NCBI GenBank assembly: GCA_907163375.1 | Contig: CAJQUW010008650.1 | Location: forward strand, 1-64,000 | Direction: 5' to 3' | Source: Prostheceraeus crozeri | Taxonomy: Eukaryota > Platyhelminthes > Polycladida > Euryleptidae | DNA: 64,000 nt | Shown here: piece after piece, positions 1 through 9,147 of the stretch | How the letters are laid out: every line of letters begins with the position of its first letter | Position numbering within the stretch: position 1 is the first letter of the stretch | Notes under the pieces: generated by a model | Told to the model about the DNA's origin: nothing | Seen by the model: only the letters and a program-made list of their open reading frames with translations | Database searches by the model: none | Position numbers and translations under genes: made by a program

Positions 1-199
1 TTTACTCACTCAATATGATAATGAAAACTATCTAGTCCGAACAATTTATAGCATCATTTAAAATATATATTAGATTGGATGGCCATTTATTGATTTAAAA
101 GAGATTCACCGTCAGCATTATTAAATTTAGACAGAAAGCCTTCCTCAAGTCCCTTCATATGATAGTAACAGTCAGGAAACGGTGCACTAGCCCAAAATA

Positions 200-1103
200 A
201 TTTTTGAAAAGATTTATATATAAATAACTCAAGCAAAATCAGTGCAATTTATGGTAGATAGTTTGTGAGGAGATGTTAGAGAAAGCGCGTATTCTGAGAA
301 CTACAACTAGTTAAATGATGATTCTAAAAGTATCACAAATTGATCTCATCATCCCCCTCTATCATCGATAGAGAGACATTATCGATGAGAGATCTTGTAG
401 GTGTTTTTATAAACTGATTAAAAATCTGAAGTTGATTGTGCAAACCCATCTATATGTGGTCAGCTGTTCTAGAATTACTCCGAAGCTTGAAAGTGATCAA
501 CTCTTCTATAAAATACTAAAACCGTGTCCTCTCGTAAAAAGGTTCGTTTGTTGAGGTGATACACAGATATTTTCTTCTTAGGTATTACCACTCAAAAAAT
601 TTAAATTTTAATGAAGTAGGAAAATCTTTAGAAAGATATTTTTGATACATCATATTATCCTACTGATCACCACTAAACCGATGTACCACAAAAATAAGCA
701 AAACTTGGCTGCTTTAAGGATGAGACAGCAGAAGGAATAGCTGAAATGATTCTCCTCTCCGCCCTAAAATGTATTCTATGAAATTAAGATAGTATGATAG
801 CATTAAGCGCGCTAAAGGCATATCAAGATCCATTTTGGCACCTAACATGAAACATAATGTTTGAATTTCAGGAAACCTATAGAAATAAAAATAAAAACGT
901 TTGTCAATATGACAATCTTAAAATCTAAGTCGCGAAAGGATAACAAACTCATACTTTTAGAAACGGCCTTTTCAGCATGGGAGGATAAGAGGTGCTGGTT
1001 AGAACACAACATAGCTCTTCCACATGGACATCCTGACACAAACCTACCACCACCCAAAAGAATTAAACTCACACTACCACATTCAGGAGACGTCTTAGCA
1101 TAA
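200..1103 (+). pseudogene. PolB (protein-primed family B DNA polymerase), decayed C-terminal remnant
   Basis: Conceptual translation in several frames matches the C-terminal part of the better-kept PolB at 48386-51834. Recognisable pieces are a KPIY...AVLE stretch near 450, a GDT motif near 556 that corresponds to the GGDTDSFF metal-binding motif, a TDHPLY-like stretch near 655, EGIAEMILL near 735, and the end MTILKSKS...AFSAWEDKRCW...PHGH near 910-1040. Polinton PolB replicates the element by protein priming. The gene lies convergent to the capsid genes, as usual in Polintons. It is clearly a fossil with many breaks and runs off the left edge. Stretches before 200 may also belong but are too worn to call. 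Confidence 0.8.
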
Positions 1104-1308
1104 TCATCCTTAACTTAGTATTTTGATGTTGATTTCTGTAGATAAACATTGTTGTTTTATGTATCGCATGAGATTGTTTTTTCCTTGTGAATATGTGTCC
1201 ACATCTGTACATTCCCCATGTGATGACTTTTCCACTTAAAGACATTTTTCCTATCCCTGTATATTTCCACCCTTCACGAAGTAAAAAGACTTTTTGTATA
1301 TAACAATG

Positions 1309-1393
1309 TTTATTGAAGTGCGCTCATGTATATATTTTCAGTGGATGTTGTATAAAGTCTATTGCTTCACATTCATGTACATATTTCAATAAA
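1309..1393. terminator. Convergent poly(A) signals between PolB remnant and penton-like genes
   Basis: An AATAAA lies on the minus strand at 1309-1314, just beyond the last penton-like frame. Another lies on the plus strand at 1388-1393, downstream of the PolB remnant. The two transcription units therefore end against each other with slightly overlapping 3' ends. This is inferred from position only. Confidence 0.45.
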
Positions 1394-1408
1394 CATATCA
1401 CAATGACT

Positions 1409-2901
1409 TCACTTTGTTTTCCGAAACACTAACATTATGAGGGATTTAGTATCTTTCACATGGATGCACTCTTGTAAACCATTGGTAATTTTGATAGCAA
1501 TAGAGGGTATAGTTTGTTTGACGACGGGATGATAGAAAATAGATTCAAACATCTTCTCGACTATTCCATATGAAGCGTCTTTATCATGAATGAAATCACG
1601 TAAAATGTATTCTTTTTTCTCAACAACAGAAATAGGTAGAATCAAATCACTTTGAATGTAAAGGTGCTGTTCATGTTTATCAAGTGTCATTGGTGTTTCT
1701 ATACCAATCGTATGCGCAGCAGCAAACACAGTTTTTGTAGCATTGAAAAACCAAAGAGTTTTTTCAAATTTTTTACTCAATTGACATTGAATGTCATCAC
1801 CCAGTCTCAGAACAACGCGTTGATTTTCAATTGAAAACGAAATGTGGTGTGTCTTTACATCATATTTACTTTTCATCACACAACTTCAACTTCTGTTGTA
1901 TATAAGGATTTACTACATGAATGAAGCTTTCAACTGTATGATATAGACGCGGCATTATATTGATAGCAACTTTAGATTCTTCATAAGACTGGTAAATTTT
2001 CTTGATGCGATCGCCATAGATGTCCACCCACCATTCATCATTAACTGAATCAGCTTTAGTGTGATATTCATGAGAAGCATACACCACACCGCTTCCAATA
2101 ATAGGTGTATAATGTCTTACAAAATGACGCAAGGTTGGAGAGAAATAAACTGTAAGTTTGTCATTATATTTCTGAATAACCAACATTTTATTTTGTCCGC
2201 CATAATTTTCTCTCCATACTTCTTACCCACAGTCTCATTCCATCGTTTTACTAACTCAATAAGTGATAAAGGTTGAACACCACGCTTTTTCAAAATGATG
2301 CGTTCTTCGCATTCTACAACATCTTCATCAAATATTTTAAATCTATAATGAAATTTGTTGATTCGATTTGAATAAACTTTTTTCTAACATTTGCAGTAGC
2401 AATTGACGTTAGATGTAGTCCATGACCAAAACCGAGATGCGGATAGAATTCACTATCCAACCTCAGCGTAAGACCTTTAGTAAAAGAATGAAAGCGGAGG
2501 AACTGTCTCCCACTCCAATGATAGATAGTAAACTCATAAGCTTTCTGATTTTTATTCTTCATGATGGAAGTATTACCACTGTTGAATGCCTTAATAATTT
2601 TCTCATTCCCAAATGGCTCATAAGAATCTGATTTTATCTGAATCCATTCATAGTTCCACTTTCCATCTGATGTTAAATTGTATGGGAACTGAAATGCATT
2701 ATTCATCGTTATTCCATCATGGGTGCGAGGAGTCAATATCATTTCTTCCAAATCATTCACATTCTGAATATTGCTATCATAGCAAATACTAGAAACGCCA
2801 ACCTCCCATTCACCTTCTAAATGCAGTGGGCGATTTAATTCTACTCGATAGTCTGATGGTTTATTTTTGGGAAATTTATTCATAGAAGCATTACTGGGCA
2901 A
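1409..2901 (-). pseudogene. Penton-like / minor capsid-type Polinton protein, copy B (broken)
   Basis: The three neighbouring frames (2314-2901, 1866-2186, 1409-1879) have the layout of one conserved Polinton protein family. The N-terminal part carries the L-x-G-x-WEVGV signature after a Y-R-V-x-L segment. The C-terminal part carries a YIQSDLILP...ILR block followed by a stretch ending in LVFRKTK, matching the family pattern 'Y-x-x-x-D/N-x-x-x-P-x-x-V-G-D...PLL...I-x-I...LHFR'. The family is thought to supply the penton or minor jelly-roll capsid protein; that assignment rests on known Polinton biology. It is a paralogue of the next gene (2979-4399). The gene looks broken, with a few breaks. 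Confidence 0.6.
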
Positions 2902-2978
2902 GTAGATTAGAAAACGAGTCCTTATTTTTCACTTTCCATATTATTCACATTGGAAAAATATATTAGCATACGTTTGCA

Positions 2979-4399
2979 TTAACTCTTCATTCGGAAATGG
3001 AGTGTGATACTTGTCACAGCATCTTTATGAAAAGGAATCAACGCACCAGCATCGTCATAAATGGCAATATCAATTTGTGGGATGTAGTTTGATTTCAGCT
3101 TTGTATAATGCACTTTCTTGAAAGTATGCTCAGATAAAATACTGCAGCTCTTTGGCTGGTATGGTATCATTGCTAGCAATGGAGCTTCAACATCTCCCAC
3201 ACGTACATCTTCACCAATATTGGAATATATCTGAAAATAGTTAATACGACGCGATAGCGACATGTCTGCGCTAGCTTTGGTTACAGTACCACTTTTAAAG
3301 ATATTTTGGTCAAAACCCAAAATGTCCATTAGAGTTTTATCCATAATTAGTTCAATACCTTTTCCACTTATAGTGAGAGACAAAGTACCTTCTTTTTCAG
3401 AAAATGAAATATGTTGGTCATTAATCACTTCATTTAAATAATCTACAACCAATTTAACTGAAGTAATAATGCGAGGCATCAACACTCTTGTTTCATGTAA
3501 GATACCACCGAAAGGCTCTACACACACTATCTGTATAAAGATACGGACCATTCTGTATCAAATTGATTTGACCTTTCACATGGTAAATGTTGCATATCAG
3601 ATTTTCCATGAACAGCTGCAGAACGATGTCGCAAGAACTGATGAAAATCTTTTGAACAAACTAATACTAGATCATCATCATTTAATTTACTTATTGCAAT
3701 ATGATTAGATGATTTAATATAAGTCAATGTTGCCACTTGTTTACCATCAACTCGAAGGAGATAATTAAATTTCTTCAATAATGTTTCAGGAGTCATGTTT
3801 TTCTTTCTTGGCTTAATCACAATCTTCTTTCACCAACGTCTTCTCATTTTTTGAATAAGATCTACATAATAAGCTTCCTCTCGATATATTAACTGTTTAT
3901 GACCACTTATGTGGTAATTAACGTTAAAATTATCATAGCTTGTCAAGGCGCTAGCGAGGTAACCTAAATCATTTCTTAAACTTGGACTTAAACCAACAAT
4001 CCAATCTTTCTCAACTACATGATGTATATAAGTATAATCATCATTGTGTGGAGTAAATTGGGCAATATGTTTACACGCTTTATTCAAGAAATCATATATA
4101 AACTTTTTACATGATAAGAGATCTTTCTTTGGCCACTGTGGAATGTATACTCGGCAGCCCTTTTCACATTGGTAAGCAGCTGTACGTCTCATATTAATAG
4201 TCATCACCTCATGATCAAAAGTATAGACACAGTTGCTATAAACAAGTTGAGTGACACCCACTTCCCAATTCCCATTTAGCTGTTGTGCATGATCAATGGG
4301 AGTAGAAAAGACTGCGGCTCGATTACTAGTAAATCTCTTTGTAGCCGCATTGCTAAGCAAAATATGATAAAACGACATTTTTATATTGCTAATCTGCAA
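2979..4399 (-). pseudogene. Penton-like / minor capsid-type Polinton protein, copy A (broken)
   Basis: Frames 3830-4399, 3527-3820 and 2979-3551 show the same layout as the downstream copy. The N-terminus has LSNAATKRFTSN...LNGNWEVGV, and the C-terminus has NIGEDVRVGDVEAPLLAMIP followed by IDIAIYDDAGALIPF and LHFRMKS. The latter is the best match in the window to the conserved C-terminal pattern of this Polinton family (VGD, PLL, D-x-x-G, LHFR). Having two diverged paralogues side by side suggests either two different vertex proteins or an old duplication. It looks broken, with a small number of breaks. Confidence 0.62.
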
Positions 4400-4413
4400 C
4401 TTTGCATAACATC

Positions 4414-4769
4414 ATGAAGACTTGGATTTTGGACTCTCTACAATATATCAGAGTTGATCGTGATGGAAACGTACATTTCAATATTCTCATGGTCATACAT
4501 CAAGAGGAATTACATTAACATGGCGACAATTTGTCAACCTCAATGATATCATGAGGGATTTGGAATATTTTGAAACATTAAGATTCATCTCCTTGGGTGA
4601 TCAAGTTTGGCATCAACATTACAGAAATGAAATTCAAATCTACCATTCTCATTCCGCAAACTGTTTCTCATTTCGCAAATACAATTGGGAGAAGTATAGA
4701 AGATACATACATCGCTCCATCATGACATTTATTCGTCGTGAGTTCATCGCCCTACTATGCAAATCTTAA
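4414..4769 (+). pseudogene. PC4-like repeat, first copy (worn)
   Basis: The encoded segment resembles the next frame (4792-5061). It begins with a W-x-LDSLQ-x-I start, then a LTWRQFVNLNDIMRDLEYF helix-like segment, a second strand-rich segment (ISLGDQVW...NEIQIYHS) and NWEKYRRYIHRSIMTFI. The rhythm of a beta-rich segment followed by a W/L-x-x-L-x-x-I helix recalls the PC4/SUB1 single-stranded-DNA-binding coactivator fold. That link is my inference from pattern, not an alignment. A TATA-like GTATAGAAGA lies at 4694-4703, where the paired copy has a perfect TATA box. The unit appears to be an older tandem duplicate of 4792-5110. Confidence 0.35.
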
Positions 4770-4791
4770 TCAGACATGACTATAACGCACC

Positions 4792-5061
4792 ATGAGTTGG
4801 AAATTAGATTCCCTACAACGTATTGAAACGGATCATGATCGAAACGTCTATTTCAAAGATTCAACTGGAAATGTGAGAAGAGAGTTTGCTTTATCTTATC
4901 GTCATTTTCAATCTCTACATCATATCATGAAGGACTTGAAATACTTCTATATGAAAAGACATTCACGTATTGGAAATCGCATCTGGCTGCGCGTCAACAA
5001 TCGGCGAATTCAACTCTATCATTCCCAACTTCATACTAACTTTCACATTTCATCAAGGTAG
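4792..5061 (+). CDS. PC4-like repeat protein, second copy (89 aa frame)
   Basis: The frame starts MSWKLDSLQRIETDHDRN and contains the segment LSYRHFQSLHHIMKDLKYF, then RIGNRIWLRVNNRRIQLYHS. The same order of segments occurs in the preceding frame, and a related second half (INIGDGIVFIRI...SWEKYKREVH) occurs before the TBP-like gene of element 2. The halves look like two PC4-type units: strands, then a helix with an aromatic at its start. Function is unproven. If correct, it would be a single-stranded-DNA-binding transcription or replication cofactor lying next to a TBP-like gene. The frame overlaps the next one (4970-5446). Confidence 0.4.
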   Translation: MSWKLDSLQRIETDHDRNVYFKDSTGNVRREFALSYRHFQSLHHIMKDLKYFYMKRHSRIGNRIWLRVNNRRIQLYHSQLHTNFHISSR

Positions 5062-5446
5062 TTGGGAAAAGTATAAAAGGAAGGTACATCGCTCAATTTA
5101 CTCATTCTTTCATCATGAAGCGCCATCGCTACACACCATCGTCAACATTCTCTCCGTCGCTTCAGACTCTACACCAAAATCGATCTCACAACATTACACC
5201 AACAGCTTCCAAACAGCAAGTATTACCCGGTCGTCCTCAAATGTTAGTGGTGAAGATGAACAATTCACGGAATCTTCAACTCTTCCCAAATGGGACTGTA
5301 CAGATTCTCGGCGCCCTTTCTCATTCATCGGCGCAGTCAATGCGCTTAGAGCTACAAAGACTACTACGTCGGATATGGAAGAGGGAGAGGTGTGTGATGT
5401 CGAATCTGACTGTGGACAATATGGTGATCTCTACTCAATTGAGTGA
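4970..5446 (+). CDS. Frame overlapping the TBP-like gene (Ser-rich, RRPFSF motif)
   Basis: This 158-aa frame carries GSWEKYKRKVHRSIYSFFHH, then a serine/threonine-rich, probably disordered stretch, then RRPFSFIGAVNALRATK and an acidic tail ending YSIE. Element 2 has a frame in the same relative register (46810-47250) with SWEKYKREVH, RKPFSFREAVHVLR and CSIE. From 5115 on it overlaps the TBP-like gene in another frame. The upstream SWEKYKR part is conserved outside the overlap, so at least that part is likely coding. The shared RxPFSF part could be a by-product of the conserved TBP-like frame. It reads as the C-terminal tail of the PC4-like protein. Confidence 0.45.
   Translation: MEIASGCASTIGEFNSIIPNFILTFTFHQGSWEKYKRKVHRSIYSFFHHEAPSLHTIVNILSVASDSTPKSISQHYTNSFQTASITRSSSNVSGEDEQFTESSTLPKWDCTDSRRPFSFIGAVNALRATKTTTSDMEEGEVCDVESDCGQYGDLYSIE
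5071..5080 (+). promoter_or_regulatory. TATA box for the TBP-like gene
   Basis: GTATAAAAGG, a near-ideal TATA box, starts 44 nt before the ATG of the TBP-like frame. The same 10 bases sit at exactly the same distance in element 2 (46866). The site also encodes the KYKR of the overlapping upstream frame. A start about 30 nt downstream would leave a very short leader. Confidence 0.65.
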
Positions 5447-5663
5447 CAGTCTATCATTTTTGAAGATTCGTACCAGCAGTTACAGTTTGTGTTATGAACC
5501 CGAACTTTTTCCTGCAGCTCTCATTAGTTGTTGGTTACCTGTGCATGTGGCAATCTTTCATAATAGTAAAGTGATCATTACTGGACTAAAATCTCATGTA
5601 CAAGCAAATATGATCCTAGACTATCTCATTGAGTATGTACGTACCCAGCGGATTGTAAAATAA
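5115..5663 (+). CDS. TATA-binding-protein-like (TBP-fold) protein
   Basis: This 182-aa frame matches the saddle domain of eukaryotic TBP. Residues 39-88 (GRPQMLVVKMNNSRNLQLF, NGTVQILGALS, then a long helix) correspond to the second half of TBP repeat 1 (IMRI...ALIFSSGKMVCTGAKS). Residues 96-178 correspond to repeat 2: LTVDNMVISTQLS, then CYEPELFPAALIS (TBP: SSYEPELFPGLIYRM), VHVAIFHNSKVIITGLKS and a final helix. The YEPELFP block is almost identical to host TBP. The first half of repeat 1 is not recognisable. I chose the ATG at 5115 because a TATA box lies 44 nt upstream and the same arrangement recurs in element 2. It probably directs transcription of element genes. The frame is open throughout. 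Confidence 0.82.
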   Translation: MKRHRYTPSSTFSPSLQTLHQNRSHNITPTASKQQVLPGRPQMLVVKMNNSRNLQLFPNGTVQILGALSHSSAQSMRLELQRLLRRIWKRERCVMSNLTVDNMVISTQLSDSLSFLKIRTSSYSLCYEPELFPAALISCWLPVHVAIFHNSKVIITGLKSHVQANMILDYLIEYVRTQRIVK

Positions 5664-5693
5664 AAAACAATTTTTCCAACATGATGTTTTTAT
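5659..5693. terminator. Convergent poly(A) signals, TBP-like gene versus protease
   Basis: AATAAA at 5659-5664 (+) overlaps the stop region of the TBP-like gene. A minus-strand AATAAA at 5688-5693 overlaps the protease stop. Two convergent transcripts end within about 35 bp. Confidence 0.5.
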
Positions 5694-6151
5694 TTCAAAT
5701 CATGATAGAACTTACAAATCATTTTTTCATTAGAGGATGGATTACATGAAAAGTTTTGAATAACAGATGCAAATCGAGATACATGTAAACGTCTTAAGAT
5801 GAAGTACAGTACAAAAGCACCACACGTTGATGAAAGTGGATGTTGTAGTATGCGTTCATTTCGCTGATATTGACGCGTATGTTTTCTCAACCACTGCTGT
5901 GTTGGTATATTTGGAGGTTGAGCAAGAGAGTCAAATAGTTCACCACGTCGGTCTTCTCCAATAAAGATCGCTTTCCAATGCTCACCGCCTAAATTCTGTG
6001 AATGAGTGTTTAGCACAATAAAGATGGGATAGTGATTTACTGCAGGTGGTAAGGTATCGAGTGAATAGACATTATCGAAAGCTTTCAACGTCGCTTCGTC
6101 TGCATTACGCTGCACTTTAGTCTTAATATCGTCAGCAGTCAACCAACTCAT
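5690..6151 (-). CDS. PRO: Adenain-type cysteine protease (maturation protease)
   Basis: The 153-aa protein has the C5 (adenovirus protease) layout. The catalytic His58 lies in GEHWK, an acidic residue follows in LFDSL (Asp74), Gln103 (ILQHP) is a plausible oxyanion residue, and the nucleophile Cys110 lies in SSTCGAFVLYF. In the adenovirus enzyme the order is His, Glu/Asp, Gln, Cys with similar spacing. It would cleave capsid and core precursors during virion maturation. Its start codon overlaps the stop of the major capsid gene (TAATG), so the two are read as neighbours in the late block. It looks whole. Confidence 0.92.
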   Translation of the reverse strand: MSWLTADDIKTKVQRNADEATLKAFDNVYSLDTLPPAVNHYPIFIVLNTHSQNLGGEHWKAIFIGEDRRGELFDSLAQPPNIPTQQWLRKHTRQYQRNERILQHPLSSTCGAFVLYFILRRLHVSRFASVIQNFSCNPSSNEKMICKFYHDLK

Positions 6152-7401
6152 TAACGATTATACTGAAGAATCACGTCACGATACTTTGTAATTTCAATAT
6201 TTGAATCGAAGACTGCATAAATTAATACATTGATCGTCTCAGGTAGTGTTCTTTTGAACGTTAAATCCAAACGAATATTATGAGGCACGTTCGCTTGACG
6301 ATAGGGTGCACTAATATCGCTGTCAGCAGTCAAATCAAATGCATAAATAGTATATCCACTCTTAAACTCTTTCATAGTCAGTCCGTTGGTGTCATCCGTA
6401 TTGTAAAAGCCAAAAACATCCATAAAATCAACATAACTGCGCATAAATTGATCTGAAGCAAAATCTGGTTTGTAGGGTGGACCAGGATGACTCACACCAT
6501 TTACACGTAAAGCAATTTCACTTAACTGATTGTGTTTAAAATTGAAAGGATTCTTCTTTATATTACCATTAAATGCATCATTTTCAACCATTGCCACCAT
6601 GAGGAGCTTCGGTGCTTCCGATGGAAAGAGGCCATCTTTCATGAAACTCTTTTGATCTTTCGGAATTGTAAAGGTGAGAAGCTTTGTATGCTGAATGGGG
6701 TAAATGGCATTTTGGCGGTTAAGGCCTTCAGCATGCCCTCTAATGACACTTGGATTCGGTACTACTCGACGAATGTAAAGTGCAATATCTTCCACATGAA
6801 TTCTAAAATTGTCAACTTTAGCAAATGCATTCAGCGCAAATTCAGGCTTATTCAATGTCAGCTTGAGTCGCATGCTGGTATTACACAGTAAAAACTTTGA
6901 CTGTCTAAAGAAGTCTAAATTCAGCGGACCATATAGCTGACATACTCTACTATCTTTAATCATAGCAGATCGCTTTACAAAGCCACTGTTTGTTTCAACA
7001 TCAAATTTTCCTGCTTCATCTCTGTACCATCCCATGGCTTCCATATGACTTTTTTGTGCTGCTGGATGAAACTGTGATACATGATTGAAATATGATTTAT
7101 AGGGATAATCGCTTTGACCACCTTCCACTTGCTGCTCTCCAATCGTTAGAGAAACATCACGAAGTAATGTAGTCAATGGTAAATTGTTCAGTCCAACTTT
7201 ATGTGCATCGTCAATAGCAGTTCCATCTGCTTGCTGAATTCTAAACCTCAAATCAAGCATCGCATAACTCAAATCTATGTAGTCATCACTACCACCAGGA
7301 ATAACAAATTCAATGGGGCCAGCATTCTCAGCTGTTCGAGGATGATAATCTACAATACTTGAACTAAGAATATCTGTCTGTATGGCTTGTTGATCGAACA
7401 A
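6151..7401 (-). CDS. Major capsid protein, double jelly-roll
   Basis: The 416-aa protein opens like other Polinton major capsid proteins: Q-T-x-I-L near the start, V-x-YHP (residues 18-21), GPIEFVIPGGSDDYIDLSYA, then LDLRFRI, LLRDVSLTIGEQQVEGG and YPYKSYFNH. The strand-rich second half ends LPETINVLIYAVFDSNIEI. Length and position next to the protease and the basic core gene fit the family. It should form the trimeric hexon-like capsomers of an icosahedral particle. The frame is uninterrupted and looks whole. A minus-strand start 28 nt after the end of the core gene supports tight packing. Confidence 0.93.
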   Translation of the reverse strand: MFDQQAIQTDILSSSIVDYHPRTAENAGPIEFVIPGGSDDYIDLSYAMLDLRFRIQQADGTAIDDAHKVGLNNLPLTTLLRDVSLTIGEQQVEGGQSDYPYKSYFNHVSQFHPAAQKSHMEAMGWYRDEAGKFDVETNSGFVKRSAMIKDSRVCQLYGPLNLDFFRQSKFLLCNTSMRLKLTLNKPEFALNAFAKVDNFRIHVEDIALYIRRVVPNPSVIRGHAEGLNRQNAIYPIQHTKLLTFTIPKDQKSFMKDGLFPSEAPKLLMVAMVENDAFNGNIKKNPFNFKHNQLSEIALRVNGVSHPGPPYKPDFASDQFMRSYVDFMDVFGFYNTDDTNGLTMKEFKSGYTIYAFDLTADSDISAPYRQANVPHNIRLDLTFKRTLPETINVLIYAVFDSNIEITKYRDVILQYNR

Positions 7402-7429
7402 ACAAAAACCGAAGTTTTACACTCCATGA

Positions 7430-7885
7430 TTAGAAGTTATAGCAGCGTCGTCGTTTAGCGCCTGATGAATGATTAGAGCCTCTGCGACGTTTGCGTGAAT
7501 GCCTTTTGACTGAAGATCGCACCTTACCAGCTCCGCGATGTTTCCTCCTTCCTTTATTCATTCGTTTAGGTGATTTCTTTCCTTGAGTAACACCAGCAAT
7601 GGTCTGCTTCAATGTTTTTAAACCGCGTTCCTTCCCACGATTCAACAAACTGCTCTTAAAACTTCTACCTCTGGAAAGATCACTAGCAACATCACCAGCA
7701 AAGCCAACGGCATTACTTAAAACATTTCGTTTTAAAGATCTACCGACATTGGATATGAGAGGTGCTACAACAGATTTCAGTGCACCAAGTATGCTACCTC
7801 CACGTTGGCGGCGAGCACCGATGTAAATTTGTCCTCCGCCACTTACATAGGAGGGTCGTGAATAAAATGAGGCAGTTGGATTCAT
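7430..7885 (-). CDS. Basic core / pVI-like virion protein
   Basis: The 151-aa protein starts with a glycine-rich segment (SGGGQIYIGARRQRGG). An amphipathic stretch follows (SILGALKSVVAPLISNVGRSLK), then a strongly basic C-terminal half (KRMNKGRRKHRG, KRHSRKRRRG, AKRRRCYNF). The order of amphipathic helix then Arg/Lys tail, directly upstream of the capsid gene, recalls adenovirus pVI and core precursors cleaved by adenain. The GG sites fit adenain-type preferences, but no cleavage site can be proven here. Its role is probably DNA condensation or internal capsid bridging. It looks whole. Confidence 0.7.
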   Translation of the reverse strand: MNPTASFYSRPSYVSGGGQIYIGARRQRGGSILGALKSVVAPLISNVGRSLKRNVLSNAVGFAGDVASDLSRGRSFKSSLLNRGKERGLKTLKQTIAGVTQGKKSPKRMNKGRRKHRGAGKVRSSVKRHSRKRRRGSNHSSGAKRRRCYNF

Positions 7886-7926
7886 AGCTCAAACCCTAAA
7901 CATTGTTAGTTACAACTTTGCATGAA

Positions 7927-9147
7927 TCACTGTCGATCACTTAGATGAAAGATGTCGGCACGACGCATCCAAGAGTTCATACTTGAAGGATAACCAGTCC
8001 ATTTAACAAGACACCATTCTTCACCTTGCCGTTTTTTACATCGAATGATTTTCTCTACCAAATATGTTTCACTTTCAGTGACTACCTCAATCTCATCGCG
8101 GTAAAAGCTACCCTCAATTTCTTCATTATCGTAATCTTTCAACTTGTAGGTGGTCGGAGAGTCTTTTTGATTAATCCTTGATACTGTAAATACCTCCTCT
8201 GTCCAATTCGGAAGGTACCCTTTAGCAAAAACACTTTTCACTTTTGAGATACGAACTTTATCGCCAATTTTCACATCACTTTTCACATGAGTGCGTTTAC
8301 GTTGGAATGATTCGCGCACTTTATCTACATTGTCAGCATTTACATCTACTGGTCTGAGTCCAATAGAACGATGGATAGAGTGATTGTAGGCATGGAGTGT
8401 ATCTTGTAGAACCTTTGTCCAATTTTGTGTCAAGTTGGCAGTAAAATGTCGCCACAAGCGATTTTTTAATGTGCGATTAAAACGTTCAACGAGTGCAGCT
8501 TTATAAGCGCTCTTTACACTAAACAACTCAATGTCATGCCTCTCAAATAATCTTGTCACATGCTGATTTTCAAACTCTTTTCCTTGATCACTCTGAATTC
8601 TTTTTGGAATGCGACCTTCTCGAAAAATTGTTTGGAATGCTTTTGCTACTCCTTTCCCTTCTTTAGTTTTTAAAGGTTGAGCCCACGCATAACGCGAGAA
8701 AATATCAATGACGGTTAAAATAAAATTATTGCCCGAGTTATGTTTTGAAATGGAGGCAACATCGCACAAATCTGCTTGCCACTGTTCATCGATGTCATGA
8801 ACAATATAATGGCGGGTGCGGTACTTCTTTTTCGCTTGTTTGTGGAGTGTATAGGTAGCCTGACCCTTTAACCATCGTTTCACTTGTGATTGTGGAAGAC
8901 CACTCGCTTTTGATAATTTCTTGATAGATGCAAATCCTGCCGGATGTTTTACATCATAATAGATTGACTTCAAACGTTCAGTCGATGACGGCTGACTCTT
9001 TTTCCTCCTTCTCATCTTTTTTCTTTCTTGCCTTTCTACATTTACAACAACTGCAGCATTTAGCTTTAGCGGTTTTGCGATCGTGTTCACATTGCTTAGG
9101 GGTTTCATTATGAGAGCTGGCGCAGCAAGTGCAAGTGACAACGACAT
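7927..9147 (-). CDS. INT: Retroviral-type (DDE) integrase with C-terminal chromodomain
   Basis: Residues 118-230 form the rve core. D126 lies in EQWQADLCD, D187 in IQSDQGKEF and E221 in ALVERFNRTLKNR, giving a complete DDE triad. A KHPAGFASIKKLSKASGL segment precedes it (residues 67-84), typical of Polinton integrases. Near residue 361 a chromodomain begins (YLVEKII..., EEWCLVKWTGYPSSMNSW), which could direct insertion to modified histones. It inserts the element with a 6-bp target duplication in known Polintons. The annotated ATG may be early: similarity starts near residue 46 (MRRRKKSQ), and the region before it overlaps the Cys-rich frame 8978-9193. It looks whole. Confidence 0.95.
   Translation of the reverse strand: MSLSLALAAPALIMKPLSNVNTIAKPLKLNAAVVVNVERQERKKMRRRKKSQPSSTERLKSIYYDVKHPAGFASIKKLSKASGLPQSQVKRWLKGQATYTLHKQAKKKYRTRHYIVHDIDEQWQADLCDVASISKHNSGNNFILTVIDIFSRYAWAQPLKTKEGKGVAKAFQTIFREGRIPKRIQSDQGKEFENQHVTRLFERHDIELFSVKSAYKAALVERFNRTLKNRLWRHFTANLTQNWTKVLQDTLHAYNHSIHRSIGLRPVDVNADNVDKVRESFQRKRTHVKSDVKIGDKVRISKVKSVFAKGYLPNWTEEVFTVSRINQKDSPTTYKLKDYDNEEIEGSFYRDEIEVVTESETYLVEKIIRCKKRQGEEWCLVKWTGYPSSMNSWMRRADIFHLSDRQ

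Noticed and set aside
5115-5663. Host TBP pseudogene instead of an element gene
   Set aside because: The protein is far from host TBP outside the YEPELFP block, and a diverged relative sits in the same setting in a second element.
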